64,000 bases of DNA from Lutimaribacter degradans (GTDB lineage: Bacteria; Pseudomonadota; Alphaproteobacteria; Rhodobacterales; Rhodobacteraceae): contig NZ_JAMQGO010000007.1 in assembly GCF_023703375.1 (NCBI RefSeq), positions 117,259-181,258 of the forward strand, in the 5' to 3' direction. The notes below the pieces were generated by a model. It was given only the letters and a program-made list of their open reading frames with translations. It searched no databases and was not told the origin of the DNA. Position 1 is the stretch's first letter. Each line of letters starts with the position of its first letter. Position numbers and translations under genes: made by a program. Positions 17,728 to 26,468 of the stretch are shown piece by piece.

Positions 17728-19125
17728 TCAGCTTGCGGCCACCCACAACCCTTGTTCTTTTACCTGGGCCATTGCCTCGTCCAGCGATTTCCATGCGCGC
17801 TCGATCAGCATGTCGGCCTCGTCGGGCTGCATCACCAAGGGCGGGCTTATGATCATGCGGTCGCCAACGTGGCGCATCACCAGGTTGTTGGCAAAGCACC
17901 GTTCCCGCGTGATGTAGCCGACAGTGCCCGGATCGGCAGCAAATCTCGCGCGGCTGTCCTTATGCGGGGTCAACGCGATTGACCCCATCATGCCCACGAT
18001 CTTGGCTTCGCCCACCATCGGGTGCTCGGTCAGGGCCTCCCACTTGGCGCCCAGGTGGGGACCGATCACATCGCGCACGTGCTCGACGATGTTTTCCTCT
18101 TCCATGATGGTCAGGTTTTCCAGCGCCACGGCTGCAGCGACCGGATGCGCCGAATAGGTGTAGCCGTGGTTGAACTCGCATTTGCCGATCACCTCGGCGA
18201 CTGCGTCAGACACGATCGAACCGCCAATAGGCTGGTAGCCCGACGAAAGCCCCTTGGCGATGGTCATGATATCGGGTTGCCAGCCCACGGTTTGCGAACC
18301 GAACCAGTTGCCGGTCCGCCCGAAACCGCAGATCACCTCATCTGCGATAAGAAGGATACCGTATTCATCGCAGATCCGACGAATTTCCGGCCAATAGCTG
18401 TCTGGCGGAACAATAACCCCCCCGGCACCCTGAACAGGTTCAGCAATGAAAGCCGCGACCTTGTCGGGGCCGATCTGCTGGATCGCTTTCTCAAGTTGCC
18501 GCGCGCGTTCCAGACCGAATTCCTCGGGCGAGGTGCTGCCGCCTTCGGCCCACCAGTTGGGCTGGTCGATATGGTGGATACCGGGAATGGGCAGGCCACC
18601 TTGCGCATGCATCGGCGCCATGCCACCCAGGCTGCCGCTGCCCATCGACGACCCGTGATAGGCGTTCTTGCGGCTGATGATGACCGACCGCTCGGGTTGC
18701 CCCAGCTCTGCCCAGTAGGTGCGGACCATGCGAATGTTGGTGTCATTCGCCTCGGACCCGGACCCGGCGAAGAAGACGTGGTTCAAATCGCCCGGCGCCA
18801 GTTCGGCAAGTTTCTGAGCCAGCGCGATAGCGGGCACATGCGTCGTCATGAAGAAAGTATTGTAGTATGGCAGCTCGCGCATCTGGCGCGCCGCCACATC
18901 GGCCATCCGGTCACGACCGTAGCCCACGTTCACACACCACAGCCCGGCCATGGCATCGAGGATCTTGTTACCCTCGCTGTCGTGAATCCAAACCCCTTCG
19001 GCCCGAGTGATGACGCGCGCGCCGCGCCCGGCCAGCTCATCCTGGGTGGTGAACGGGTGCATGTGGTGGGCAGCGTCCAGCGCCTGCAATTCGGCGGTGG
19101 GCATGTGATTGGTAATCTGTGTCAT
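17728..19125 (-). CDS. spuC: Putrescine--pyruvate aminotransferase (SpuC-like class III aminotransferase)
   Basis: The 465-residue PLP enzyme is very similar to Pseudomonas SpuC, which moves the amino group of putrescine to pyruvate to give 4-aminobutanal. Matching stretches are ILDAMAGLWCVNVGYGR, FFAGSGSEANDTNIRMVR, YHGSSMGSGSLGGM, FIAEPVQGAGGVIVPPD, LIADEVICGFGRTG, and the PLP lysine in TIAKGLSSGY. I chose the ATG at 19125, six bases after GAGG; an ATG at 19161 lacks a ribosome site. A promoter with an overlapping TGATCA operator lies upstream, next to a GntR gene. Other omega-amine substrates remain possible. Confidence 0.88.
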   Translation of the reverse strand: MTQITNHMPTAELQALDAAHHMHPFTTQDELAGRGARVITRAEGVWIHDSEGNKILDAMAGLWCVNVGYGRDRMADVAARQMRELPYYNTFFMTTHVPAIALAQKLAELAPGDLNHVFFAGSGSEANDTNIRMVRTYWAELGQPERSVIISRKNAYHGSSMGSGSLGGMAPMHAQGGLPIPGIHHIDQPNWWAEGGSTSPEEFGLERARQLEKAIQQIGPDKVAAFIAEPVQGAGGVIVPPDSYWPEIRRICDEYGILLIADEVICGFGRTGNWFGSQTVGWQPDIMTIAKGLSSGYQPIGGSIVSDAVAEVIGKCEFNHGYTYSAHPVAAAVALENLTIMEEENIVEHVRDVIGPHLGAKWEALTEHPMVGEAKIVGMMGSIALTPHKDSRARFAADPGTVGYITRERCFANNLVMRHVGDRMIISPPLVMQPDEADMLIERAWKSLDEAMAQVKEQGLWVAAS

Positions 19126-19172
19126 TGCGGCCTCGAACTGACGGGAAGGAGCTTTGTTCATACGTTCAGGTC

Positions 19173-19200
19173 AGAATATGATCAAATTCACCACTGTCAA
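19173..19200 (-). promoter_or_regulatory. spuC promoter with overlapping operator
   Basis: On the minus strand TTGACA (19195-19200) is followed after 16 bp by TATTCT (19173-19178). The shared motif TGAATTTGATCATATTC (19174-19190) covers the spacer end and the -10 box. The same ATNTGATCANAT core recurs before potF and before the 49357 operon. Confidence 0.6.
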
Positions 19201-19205
19201 TCGAA

Positions 19206-19898
19206 TCAGGTAACGGGGCCTCGCTCCAGCATGGCGCGGATCTGCTCCATGCCTTGCAACATGTCCTCGCGCATGGCGCGTGCCGCGCCTTCGGCGTCGC
19301 CGGTGCGGATACAATCCATCAGCGCGCGGTGTTTATCCGGCTGGTTCTGGGTGCCGACACGGCCGATCATCACCCGCAACGAGGGACCGAACCGCAGCCA
19401 CAACCTTTCGGCCATCTCCGACAGGATGGGGGCATCGGCGATCTGGTAGATCTTTTGGTGGAACAGGTAATTCTGCCGCAAATAGGCGTGCAACTCGCCC
19501 CTTTCGATGGCGCGGTCCAGCGCGCTGTCGATCCGGGCCAGGTCTTGCAGGTCATCGGCCGTGGCCCGTTCGGCCGCGCGCAGTGCCAGACGCGCTTCCA
19601 GCCATTGACGGGCAAAGATGATCTCGGCCACCCGGGCGGGCGTCAGATACGGCACGCAAACGCGGCGATTTCCCTGGAATTCCAGCGCGCCTTCGGAAAT
19701 CAGGCGGCGGATCGCCTCGCGCACGGGCGTCATCCCGGCATCCAGACGGGTACACAGCCCCTGGATCGTCACGGCCTCGCCCGGCGCGATTTCACCGAAA
19801 AGGATCAACTCGCGCAGTTCTCCATAGATCAACTGGTGTGCGGGCATACGCGCGCCACCGCCGGGCTGCTCGCCTGTTTTCTGGGCCATATCATTCAT
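19206..19898 (-). CDS. GntR-family transcriptional regulator (FCD subfamily)
   Basis: The 230-residue protein has an N-terminal GntR winged helix (HQLIYGELRELILFGEIAPGEAVTIQGLC, then GMTPVREAIRRLISEGALEFQGNRRVCVP, residues about 21-85) and a C-terminal all-helical FCD ligand domain containing the metal-site-type residues in QNYLFHQKIYQIADAP. It lies between spuC and the divergent potF gene, both of which carry a TGATCA motif on their -10 box, so it probably represses polyamine uptake and transamination. Ligand unknown. No strong ribosome site precedes the ATG at 19898. Confidence 0.88.
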   Translation of the reverse strand: MNDMAQKTGEQPGGGARMPAHQLIYGELRELILFGEIAPGEAVTIQGLCTRLDAGMTPVREAIRRLISEGALEFQGNRRVCVPYLTPARVAEIIFARQWLEARLALRAAERATADDLQDLARIDSALDRAIERGELHAYLRQNYLFHQKIYQIADAPILSEMAERLWLRFGPSLRVMIGRVGTQNQPDKHRALMDCIRTGDAEGAARAMREDMLQGMEQIRAMLERGPVT

Positions 19899-19984
19899 CT
19901 TTTCGGGAAAACCCCCGGCTGTTTTGCACGCTCCCTTGCGAGTTTAGCGGCGTCGTGGAAAAGTTTCTACATTGTCCGGTGCGA

Positions 19985-20003
19985 CAAGATATGATCAAAT
20001 TCA
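19985..20003 (+). promoter_or_regulatory. potF promoter region with TGATCA operator
   Basis: GATATGATCAAATTCA (19988-20003) shares 14 bases with the spuC operator. TATGAT (19990-19995) within it makes a good -10 box; the -35 region at 17 bp (CTACAT) is poor, as expected for a regulated promoter. It lies about 45 bp upstream of the potF start. Confidence 0.5.
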
Positions 20004-20044
20004 GGTCAACGGGCGACAGACCCGTGACCGATGGGAGAAAACAC

Positions 20045-21130
20045 ATGATGAAACGCCTGGCTACCATGACCGCCGCCTGCGCGCTGACCGCCGTTGCCGC
20101 AACCGCCGAAGAGGTGCGCGTTTACAACTGGTCCGACTATATAGACGAATCGCTGCTGGAAAAATTCGAACAGGAAACCGGGATTGACCTGGTTTACGAC
20201 GTATTCGACAGCAACGAGGTGCTGGAAACCAAGATGCTGGCCGGTGGGTCGGGCTATGACGTGGTCGTGCCTACGGGCACCTTCCTGCAACGGCAGATTT
20301 CGGCCGGCGCGTTCCAGAAGCTGGACAAGTCGAAACTGCCGAACCTTGAAAACATGTGGGATGTGATCGCAGACCGGACCTCGAAATACGACCCCGGCAA
20401 TGAATACTCGATCAACTACATGTGGGGCACCACCGGCCTGGGCGTGAACGAGCCCAAGGTGCGCGAGATTCTGGGCGAGGATGCGCCGGTCACCAGCTGG
20501 GACTTGATCTTCAAGCCCGAGAACGCGGAAAAGCTGGCGGAATGCGGCATCCACATGCTCGACGCCCCGGCCGAGATGATTCCGGCTGCGCTGAACTACA
20601 TGGGTGAAGACCCCGACAGCCATGACCCAGACGTGATCGCCCGCGCCGAAGAGGTGCTGATGCCAATCCGTCCCCATATCCAGAAATTCCACAGCAGCGA
20701 ATACATCAACGCGCTGGCCAATGGCGAAATCTGCCTGGCCGTGGGCTGGTCGGGTGACGTGCTGCAAGCCCGCGACCGCGCGGCCGAGGCCGATAACGGC
20801 GTCGAAATCAGTTACTACGCGCCCGACGAAGGTGCCCAGATGTGGTTTGACCAGATGGCCATCCCGGTCGATGCGCCGAACCCCGAGGGCGCGCATGTTT
20901 TCCTGAACTTCATCATGGATGCGCAGAACATGGCCACCGCGTCGAACTATGTCTATTACGCCAATGGCAACGAGGCATCTCAGGAATTCCTCGCAGAGGA
21001 CGTGATCGGCGATCCTGCGATCTACCCCACCCCCGCGGCGATGGACAACACCTTTACCACCACGCCCTACCCCGTCCGGGTGCAGCGGGTGGTCACGCGT
21101 CTGTGGACCAAGATCAAGTCCGGCACCTGA
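20045..21130 (+). CDS. potF: Putrescine-binding periplasmic protein (PotF-like), system 2
   Basis: The 361-residue protein has a short Sec signal (MMKRLATMTAACALTAVAATA) and then EEVRVYNWSDYIDESLLEKFEQETGIDLVYDVFDSNE, the opening of PotD/PotF polyamine receptors. SGYDVVVPTGTFLQRQI and GEICLAVGWSGDVLQARDRA match PotF, in which the aspartates and aromatic residues around the cleft bind the diamine. The ATG at 20045 follows GGGAG. A strong terminator follows, then the ATPase and permease genes, so the receptor can be made in excess. spuC next door supports putrescine as ligand. Confidence 0.9.
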   Translation: MMKRLATMTAACALTAVAATAEEVRVYNWSDYIDESLLEKFEQETGIDLVYDVFDSNEVLETKMLAGGSGYDVVVPTGTFLQRQISAGAFQKLDKSKLPNLENMWDVIADRTSKYDPGNEYSINYMWGTTGLGVNEPKVREILGEDAPVTSWDLIFKPENAEKLAECGIHMLDAPAEMIPAALNYMGEDPDSHDPDVIARAEEVLMPIRPHIQKFHSSEYINALANGEICLAVGWSGDVLQARDRAAEADNGVEISYYAPDEGAQMWFDQMAIPVDAPNPEGAHVFLNFIMDAQNMATASNYVYYANGNEASQEFLAEDVIGDPAIYPTPAAMDNTFTTTPYPVRVQRVVTRLWTKIKSGT

Positions 21131-21145
21131 GCCTGTGCCATTCCA

Positions 21146-21180
21146 GCCCGCGCAGGACAGCCTGCGCGGGCCCCTTTTTT
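21146..21180 (+). terminator. Strong intrinsic terminator inside the pot operon, after potF
   Basis: GCCCGCGCAGG (21146-21156) pairs perfectly with CCTGCGCGGGC (21161-21171) over an ACAG loop and is followed by CCC and six T residues. It lies 16 bp after the potF stop and 17 bp before the next start, so only read-through reaches the ATPase and permease genes. Confidence 0.8.
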
Positions 21181-21196
21181 CGTGACAGGTAGCGGC

Positions 21197-22321
21197 ATGG
21201 CACCAACAGTCTTTTCCCCGTGGGATGACCCCGAAGAAAAACCGCTGATCCAGTTCACGGGTGTGACCAAGCGGTTCGGCGAATTTACCGCCATCGACAA
21301 TCTCAGCCAGGATATCTACGCGCGTGAATTCTTTGCCCTGCTGGGCCCGTCGGGCTGCGGCAAGACGACAATGATGCGTATGCTGGCAGGGTTCGAAACG
21401 CCCAGCGAAGGGCAGATCCTGATCGGTGGGCAGGACATGGCGGGCATTCCGCCGAACAAGCGCCCGGTCAACATGATGTTCCAGTCATACGCGCTGTTTC
21501 CGCACCTGTCGGTGTGGGAAAACATCGCTTTTGGACTGAAACGGGAAGGCACGGCAAAAGACCAGATCGAGGTGCGCGTATCGGAAATGCTGCGCCTGAC
21601 CCGGCTGGACAGGTTTGCGAAACGCAAACCGCACCAGATTTCGGGCGGTCAGCGGCAGCGCGTGGCGCTGGCGCGCAGCCTCGCCAAGGCGCCCAAGCTC
21701 TTGTTGCTGGATGAACCGCTGGGGGCGCTGGATGCCAAGCTGCGCGAAGAAACGCAGTTCGAGCTGATGGATATCCAGGAAAAAACCGGCACGACCTTCG
21801 TTATCGTCACGCATGACCAGGAAGAAGCGATGACCGTGGCAAGCCGCGTCGCCGTGATGGACGAGGGTCGCATCATGCAGGTGGCCACGCCCGCCGTCAT
21901 CTACGAACAGCCCAGCTCGGTCTACGTGGCCGATTTCATCGGTGACGTGAACATCATCGAAGGCGCGGCCAACCCCGGGGACGATGGCTATGACATCACC
22001 TGGGCCGAGGGGCAGCCAAAGCTGCATGTGAAAACCGAAAAATCCTTTGCGCCGGGGCAGAAATGCTTTCTGGCCATGCGCCCGGAAAAGGTCGTGATCT
22101 CTGCGGAAGAGCCCGCTGACGCCCCCAACCGGGTGCAAGGCCAGATCATCGACATTGCCTATCTGGGCAACCTGTCCACCTATCATGTGCAACTGGCCGA
22201 TGGCACGATGATGAAGGCGCAGATCGCCAACACCCGTCGCCTGTCACGCCGCAGCCTGACATGGGAAGATCGGGTCTGGCTAAGCTGGACGGACACCGCC
22301 CCCGTTCTCTTGGAGGGCTGA
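21197..22321 (+). CDS. potG: Putrescine ABC transporter ATP-binding protein (PotG-like), system 2
   Basis: The 374-residue ATPase has Walker [21 protein letters not shown], signature ISGGQRQRVALARSL, Walker B LLLLDEPLGALD and the switch [10 protein letters not shown], then a C-terminal TOBE domain (CFLAMRPEKVVISAEEP onward). It powers the potHI permease pair encoded immediately downstream (4-bp spacing). The ATG at 21197 is favoured; a GTG at 21182 would put the start inside the terminator flank. Confidence 0.9.
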   Translation: MAPTVFSPWDDPEEKPLIQFTGVTKRFGEFTAIDNLSQDIYAREFFALLGPSGCGKTTMMRMLAGFETPSEGQILIGGQDMAGIPPNKRPVNMMFQSYALFPHLSVWENIAFGLKREGTAKDQIEVRVSEMLRLTRLDRFAKRKPHQISGGQRQRVALARSLAKAPKLLLLDEPLGALDAKLREETQFELMDIQEKTGTTFVIVTHDQEEAMTVASRVAVMDEGRIMQVATPAVIYEQPSSVYVADFIGDVNIIEGAANPGDDGYDITWAEGQPKLHVKTEKSFAPGQKCFLAMRPEKVVISAEEPADAPNRVQGQIIDIAYLGNLSTYHVQLADGTMMKAQIANTRRLSRRSLTWEDRVWLSWTDTAPVLLEG

Positions 22322-22324
22322 CCC

Positions 22325-23215
22325 ATGCGGCGCTGGCTTTTGATCGGCATCCCCTACCTGTGGCTTTTGGCGCTGTTCCTGGTGCCTTTCCTGATCGTCT
22401 TGAAAATCAGCCTCAGCGACGTGGCCCTGGCGCGACCGCCCTATCTGCCTCAGCTCGACCTTTCCGCCGGGTGGGAGGGCATAAAGACGTTCTTTGCAGG
22501 GCTGGATTTCGATAATTTCGTCTTTCTGACCACCGATGACCTGTATTGGCGCGCCTATATTTCCTCGGTCCAGATCGCGGGATTGGCGACATTGTTCACT
22601 CTCTTGGTGGGCTACCCCATCGCCTATGGCATGGCCATGGCCCCCGACCACTGGCGGCCCACCCTGATGCTGCTGGTGATCTTGCCGTTCTGGACCAGCT
22701 TTCTGATCCGGGTCTATTCGTGGATGGGAATACTTTCATCCGAGGGGCTGTTGAACCAGTTCCTGCTTTGGATCGGGCTGATAGATCAGCCGCTTACCAT
22801 CCTGAACACGAATGTCGCGGTCTATATCGGCATTGTCTACACCTACCTGCCGTTCATGATCCTGCCGATCTATGCCACGCTTGAAAAGATGGATGGCGCG
22901 CTGCTTGAGGCTGCCGAAGACCTGGGGTGCTCGCGCCTGACGGCCTTCTGGCTGATCACGATCCCGCTGTCGAAACAGGGCATCATCGCGGGATGTTTCT
23001 TGGTGTTCATCCCCACCATCGGCGAATTCGTCATTCCATCGCTCTTGGGCGGATCCGGCACGCTGATGATCGGCAAGATCCTGTGGGAGGAGTTCTTCAA
23101 CAACCGCGACTGGCCCGTGGCCAGTGCCGTGGCGGTGGTGCTGCTTCTGATCCTGATCGTGCCGATCATCCTGTTCCAGCGCAACGAACAGAAACAGCGC
23201 GAGCGGGAGGGATAG
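22325..23215 (+). CDS. potH: Putrescine ABC transporter permease (PotH-like), system 2
   Basis: The 296-residue inner-membrane protein has six predicted helices and the PotB/PotH hallmarks LVILPFWTSFLIRVYSWMGIL and the EAA loop LLEAAEDLGCSRLTAFWLITIPLSKQG near residues 195-221. It starts four bases after the ATPase stop and pairs with the potI product. Confidence 0.9.
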   Translation: MRRWLLIGIPYLWLLALFLVPFLIVLKISLSDVALARPPYLPQLDLSAGWEGIKTFFAGLDFDNFVFLTTDDLYWRAYISSVQIAGLATLFTLLVGYPIAYGMAMAPDHWRPTLMLLVILPFWTSFLIRVYSWMGILSSEGLLNQFLLWIGLIDQPLTILNTNVAVYIGIVYTYLPFMILPIYATLEKMDGALLEAAEDLGCSRLTAFWLITIPLSKQGIIAGCFLVFIPTIGEFVIPSLLGGSGTLMIGKILWEEFFNNRDWPVASAVAVVLLLILIVPIILFQRNEQKQREREG

Positions 23216-23218
23216 ACC

Positions 23219-24037
23219 ATGCGCCGCTTTACATGGTTCAACGCCACCGCGCTGACACTGGGCTTCGCCTTTCTCTACCTGCCGATGATCATCCTGATCA
23301 CCTACAGCTTCAATGAATCCAAGCTGGTCACGGTATGGGCCGGGTTCAGCACCAAGTGGTACGGCGAACTGCTGGGAAATGAATCATTCCTCGATGCCGC
23401 CTGGGTCACCGTGCAGGTTGCCGTGGTCTCGTCGACCATCGCGACGGTTCTGGGAACGATGGCGGCGCTGGTGCTGGTCCGGGCAGGGCGATTTGCCGGG
23501 CGCACGCTGTTTTCCGGCATGATCTATGCCCCGCTGGTCATGCCCGAGGTTATCACCGGCCTGTCGCTGCTGCTGCTGTTCATCGGGATCGGCCTGGATC
23601 GGGGAATCCTGACCATTATCCTGGCACATACCACGTTCTCGATGTGCTTTGTATCGGTCGTGGTATCCTCGCGCCTTGTCAGCTTCGACCGGTCACTGGA
23701 AGAGGCCGCCCTCGATCTGGGTTGCACGCCCTTCCATGCCTTCCGACTGGTCACGCTGCCTATCATCGCGCCCGCGGTAATCTCGGGGTGGCTGTTGGCG
23801 TTTACCCTGTCGCTTGATGACCTCGTGATCGCGTCCTTTACCGCAGGTCCGTCTGCAACAACCCTGCCGATCAAGATCTTTTCGGCCGTGCGTTTGGGTG
23901 TCAGCCCGGAAATCAACGCGCTGTCCACGATCATGATCGCAATCGTGACAGTCGGGGTGGTCGCCGCCTCGCTTATATCGAAGCGGGCATCGCTGGCACA
24001 GCAGCGCGACACACAAGCCGCCGCGCGCGCCGCATGA
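23219..24037 (+). CDS. potI: Putrescine ABC transporter permease (PotI-like), system 2
   Basis: The 272-residue permease has six hydrophobic segments, the EAA loop LEEAALDLGCTPFHAFRLVTLPIIAPA and the PotC/PotI stretch GWLLAFTLSLDDLVIASFTAGP. Its last four bases overlap the start of the following FAD oxidoreductase gene (ATGA), tying transport to oxidation of the amine. Confidence 0.9.
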   Translation: MRRFTWFNATALTLGFAFLYLPMIILITYSFNESKLVTVWAGFSTKWYGELLGNESFLDAAWVTVQVAVVSSTIATVLGTMAALVLVRAGRFAGRTLFSGMIYAPLVMPEVITGLSLLLLFIGIGLDRGILTIILAHTTFSMCFVSVVVSSRLVSFDRSLEEAALDLGCTPFHAFRLVTLPIIAPAVISGWLLAFTLSLDDLVIASFTAGPSATTLPIKIFSAVRLGVSPEINALSTIMIAIVTVGVVAASLISKRASLAQQRDTQAAARAA

Positions 24038-25374
24038 GGCGAATCTTTTCCGACCACGCCTATGGCCCCGCCCCGGTGCAGGGCAGTTACTGGGCTGAAA
24101 CCGTGCCGGACGAAACGCTGATGCGCCCCCCCGCCACAGGCGATCTGCGCTCGGATGTGGCCGTGATCGGCGCGGGCTTCACGGGGCTGTCGGCAGCGCT
24201 GCACCTGGCCAAGGCGGGTGCGGATGTGATCGTGCTGGACGCACAACACCCCGGCTGGGGCGCCTCGGGGCGCAACGGCGGCTTTTGCTGCCTGGGTGGG
24301 GCCAAGGCTGACGACGCGCTGCTCCGCCGCCGGTTCGGTGAACCCGCGCGGGCCGACTGGCGCCGCACCGAGGCGGACGCCATAAAACTGGTCGACGACC
24401 TGCTGCAAACACATGGCATCAACGCCGACACCCATTCCAACGGCGAAACCCTGCTCGCCCATTCCCCCGCCGCCTTGCGCGAAATCGAGACAGGGTCTGC
24501 CAACGTAAACCGTGATTACGGCGTCACCCCGACCCTGCACGATGCAAAGGATTTGGAGGGGCTGGGCCTCTCGGGGCCCTTTCACGGCGGAATCACGGTG
24601 CCGCTGGGCTTTGGTCTGAATCCAAGGAAATACCTTTCCGGGCTGCTGAAGGCTGCCGAGGCAGCCGGCGCGCGTGTGTTCGGCACAAGCCCCGTGACCA
24701 GCGTCACCGAGGGCAGCGATACGCACGGGCTTGGGCTGCCCAAGGGTCGGGTTCTGGCCAAGCGGCTTGTACTGGCCACCAATGGCTACAGTTCCGAGAA
24801 CGTGCCAGACTGGATGGCGGCGCGCTATATGCCGGCGCAATCCAGCGTGCTGGTCACGCGCCCCCTGTCAGAAGACGAGAAACAGGCCGCAGGATGGACA
24901 AGCGCACAGATGGCGTTCGATTCGCGCTACCTGCTGCATTATTTCCGCTTGATGCCCGATGGCCGCTTCCTTTTCGGGCGGCGTGGCGGGCTCACCTCAT
25001 CGGCTGGCGCCGACCGGGCCGCAATACGCACCACGCGGGCGCATTTCGACGCGATGTTCCCGGCCTGGGCCAAGGTGGAAACACCATACAACTGGTCGGG
25101 CATGGTATGCCTGTCCGCCGGGCTGGTGCCCTTTTGCGGGCCGATCCCTAACATGCCCGGCGCCTTTGCCGGTTTTGCCTATCATGGAAACGGGGTGGCA
25201 ATGGGCAGTTATGCCGGCGCGCTTCTGGCCGACCTGGCATTGGGCAAAGCCCCGCAGCGCCGCTATCCACGGGTGATGCAAGGCCCGGCCAAACGCTTTC
25301 CACTCGGGCGGTTCCGCCGCGCCCTAATGCCCGCGATCTACGCCGCAGCGGGTGTTCGTGATCGCCTGCACTGA
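24034..25374 (+). CDS. FAD-dependent oxidoreductase of the DAO family (PuuB-like)
   Basis: The 446-residue flavoprotein carries the FAD Rossmann motif VAVIGAGFTGLSAALHLAKAGADVIVLDA near residue 41, GWGASGRNGGF just after it, and the C-terminal FAD contact FAYHGNGVAMGSYAGALLADL. This layout is that of gamma-glutamylputrescine oxidase PuuB and related amine oxidases. It overlaps potI by four bases, so its substrate is probably the imported polyamine or a derivative. No puuA (glutamylpolyamine synthetase) is in the window, so a direct amine oxidase role is as likely as the PuuB reaction. Confidence 0.85.
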   Translation: MRRIFSDHAYGPAPVQGSYWAETVPDETLMRPPATGDLRSDVAVIGAGFTGLSAALHLAKAGADVIVLDAQHPGWGASGRNGGFCCLGGAKADDALLRRRFGEPARADWRRTEADAIKLVDDLLQTHGINADTHSNGETLLAHSPAALREIETGSANVNRDYGVTPTLHDAKDLEGLGLSGPFHGGITVPLGFGLNPRKYLSGLLKAAEAAGARVFGTSPVTSVTEGSDTHGLGLPKGRVLAKRLVLATNGYSSENVPDWMAARYMPAQSSVLVTRPLSEDEKQAAGWTSAQMAFDSRYLLHYFRLMPDGRFLFGRRGGLTSSAGADRAAIRTTRAHFDAMFPAWAKVETPYNWSGMVCLSAGLVPFCGPIPNMPGAFAGFAYHGNGVAMGSYAGALLADLALGKAPQRRYPRVMQGPAKRFPLGRFRRALMPAIYAAAGVRDRLH

Positions 25375-25438
25375 TTTTCACTTTGCCAGGCAACACCCGG
25401 CGCACATGTGCTTTCAACTCGGAGAAGTCTTCCCCGGC

Positions 25439-26362
25439 TTATCCCTGTGGCGTCATGCCCTGGCGCGCTTTTCCGCGCCGCAACCCCAACTGGTGTTCGC
25501 GCAGGATAATGGCGACACCGGCCAGTATCACTAGGCCCGCGCCCAACAGCATCTGCGTGGTCGGCACCTCGTCAAAGATGAAATAGCCTATCAATATTGC
25601 CATCAGCATCGACGCATAATCGAACGGCGCCACCACGCTGGCATCTGCGTAACGATAGGCCGTGGTCAAGAATATCTGCCCCGTGCCGCCCAGCAACCCC
25701 GCCAGGATCAGCAACCCCGCCTCGGACGGGGCCGGAACGACCCAGCCAAAGGGCAGCGTCATCAACGCCAGGATTGTTGAAGTCAGCGAGAAATAGAACA
25801 CGATGGCCGATGTCTGCTCGGTCTTGACCAGGTTGCGCACGTAGATCTGCGCCAGCGCGGCGCAGACCGCGCCCATCAACACAAGCATCGCACCCAGCGC
25901 TTCGGCTTTTGCCACCTCTTCACCCGCGAACACGGTCAGGCGGGGCGACAGCACGATCAACACGCCTGCCATGCCCAACGCCACCGCCCCCAGGCGAAAG
26001 GCGCGCACCTCTTCGCCCAATAACATGGCGGCGAATATGACGGTCAGCAGCGGCGCGGCATAGCTGATGGCGGTAACCTCGGGCAGTGGCAACACGCCCA
26101 ACCCGGCAAACATCAACCCCATCGCGCAGGTGCCCACGAAGCCGCGCCAGAAATGCGCCAGGCGTGATTTCACCCGCAACCCCGTGGCCAGATCGCCGCG
26201 CACCCACAGCCAGGCAAAAATCACCGGAATAGCAAAAAACGAGCGGAAAAACACCGCCTCGCCCGGCGGCACGTGATCAGCGCTGGCCTTGATCAACGAT
26301 GACATCACGATGAACAGCGTCACCGACCCAAGTTTGAAAAAGATGCCCTTGATCGGCTGCAT
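25439..26362 (-). CDS. EamA/DMT-family membrane transporter
   Basis: The 307-residue protein consists of ten hydrophobic segments in two EamA halves; the first opens with KLGSVTLFIVMSSLIKASADHVPPGEAVFFRSFFAIP, the second runs from about 155 with ALAQIYVRNLVKTEQTSAIVFYFSL and ends GQIFLTTAYRYADASVVAPFDYASMLMAIL, a signature of this family. DMT exporters carry amino acids or metabolites; the substrate is unknown. It is divergent from matB and convergent with the FAD oxidoreductase gene. Confidence 0.88.
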   Translation of the reverse strand: MQPIKGIFFKLGSVTLFIVMSSLIKASADHVPPGEAVFFRSFFAIPVIFAWLWVRGDLATGLRVKSRLAHFWRGFVGTCAMGLMFAGLGVLPLPEVTAISYAAPLLTVIFAAMLLGEEVRAFRLGAVALGMAGVLIVLSPRLTVFAGEEVAKAEALGAMLVLMGAVCAALAQIYVRNLVKTEQTSAIVFYFSLTSTILALMTLPFGWVVPAPSEAGLLILAGLLGGTGQIFLTTAYRYADASVVAPFDYASMLMAILIGYFIFDEVPTTQMLLGAGLVILAGVAIILREHQLGLRRGKARQGMTPQG

Positions 26363-26468
26363 GGCCCAAACCCTGAATGTCAGAAAAGGGCGGCAAGGCC
26401 CGATGACAGGCCGCTGGACCGGCCCGTACCCTTGTGGCAGTAAACATCAAACCGACAAGAGGGACCAG

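Noticed and set aside
18022..19449. 475-codon open frame on the plus strand opposite spuC
   Set aside because: Shadow of the aminotransferase gene; no ribosome site, no family resemblance, and it runs into the GntR gene.
23524..24840. 438-codon minus-strand frame across potI and the FAD gene
   Set aside because: It spans two well-supported genes on the other strand and has no recognisable domain.
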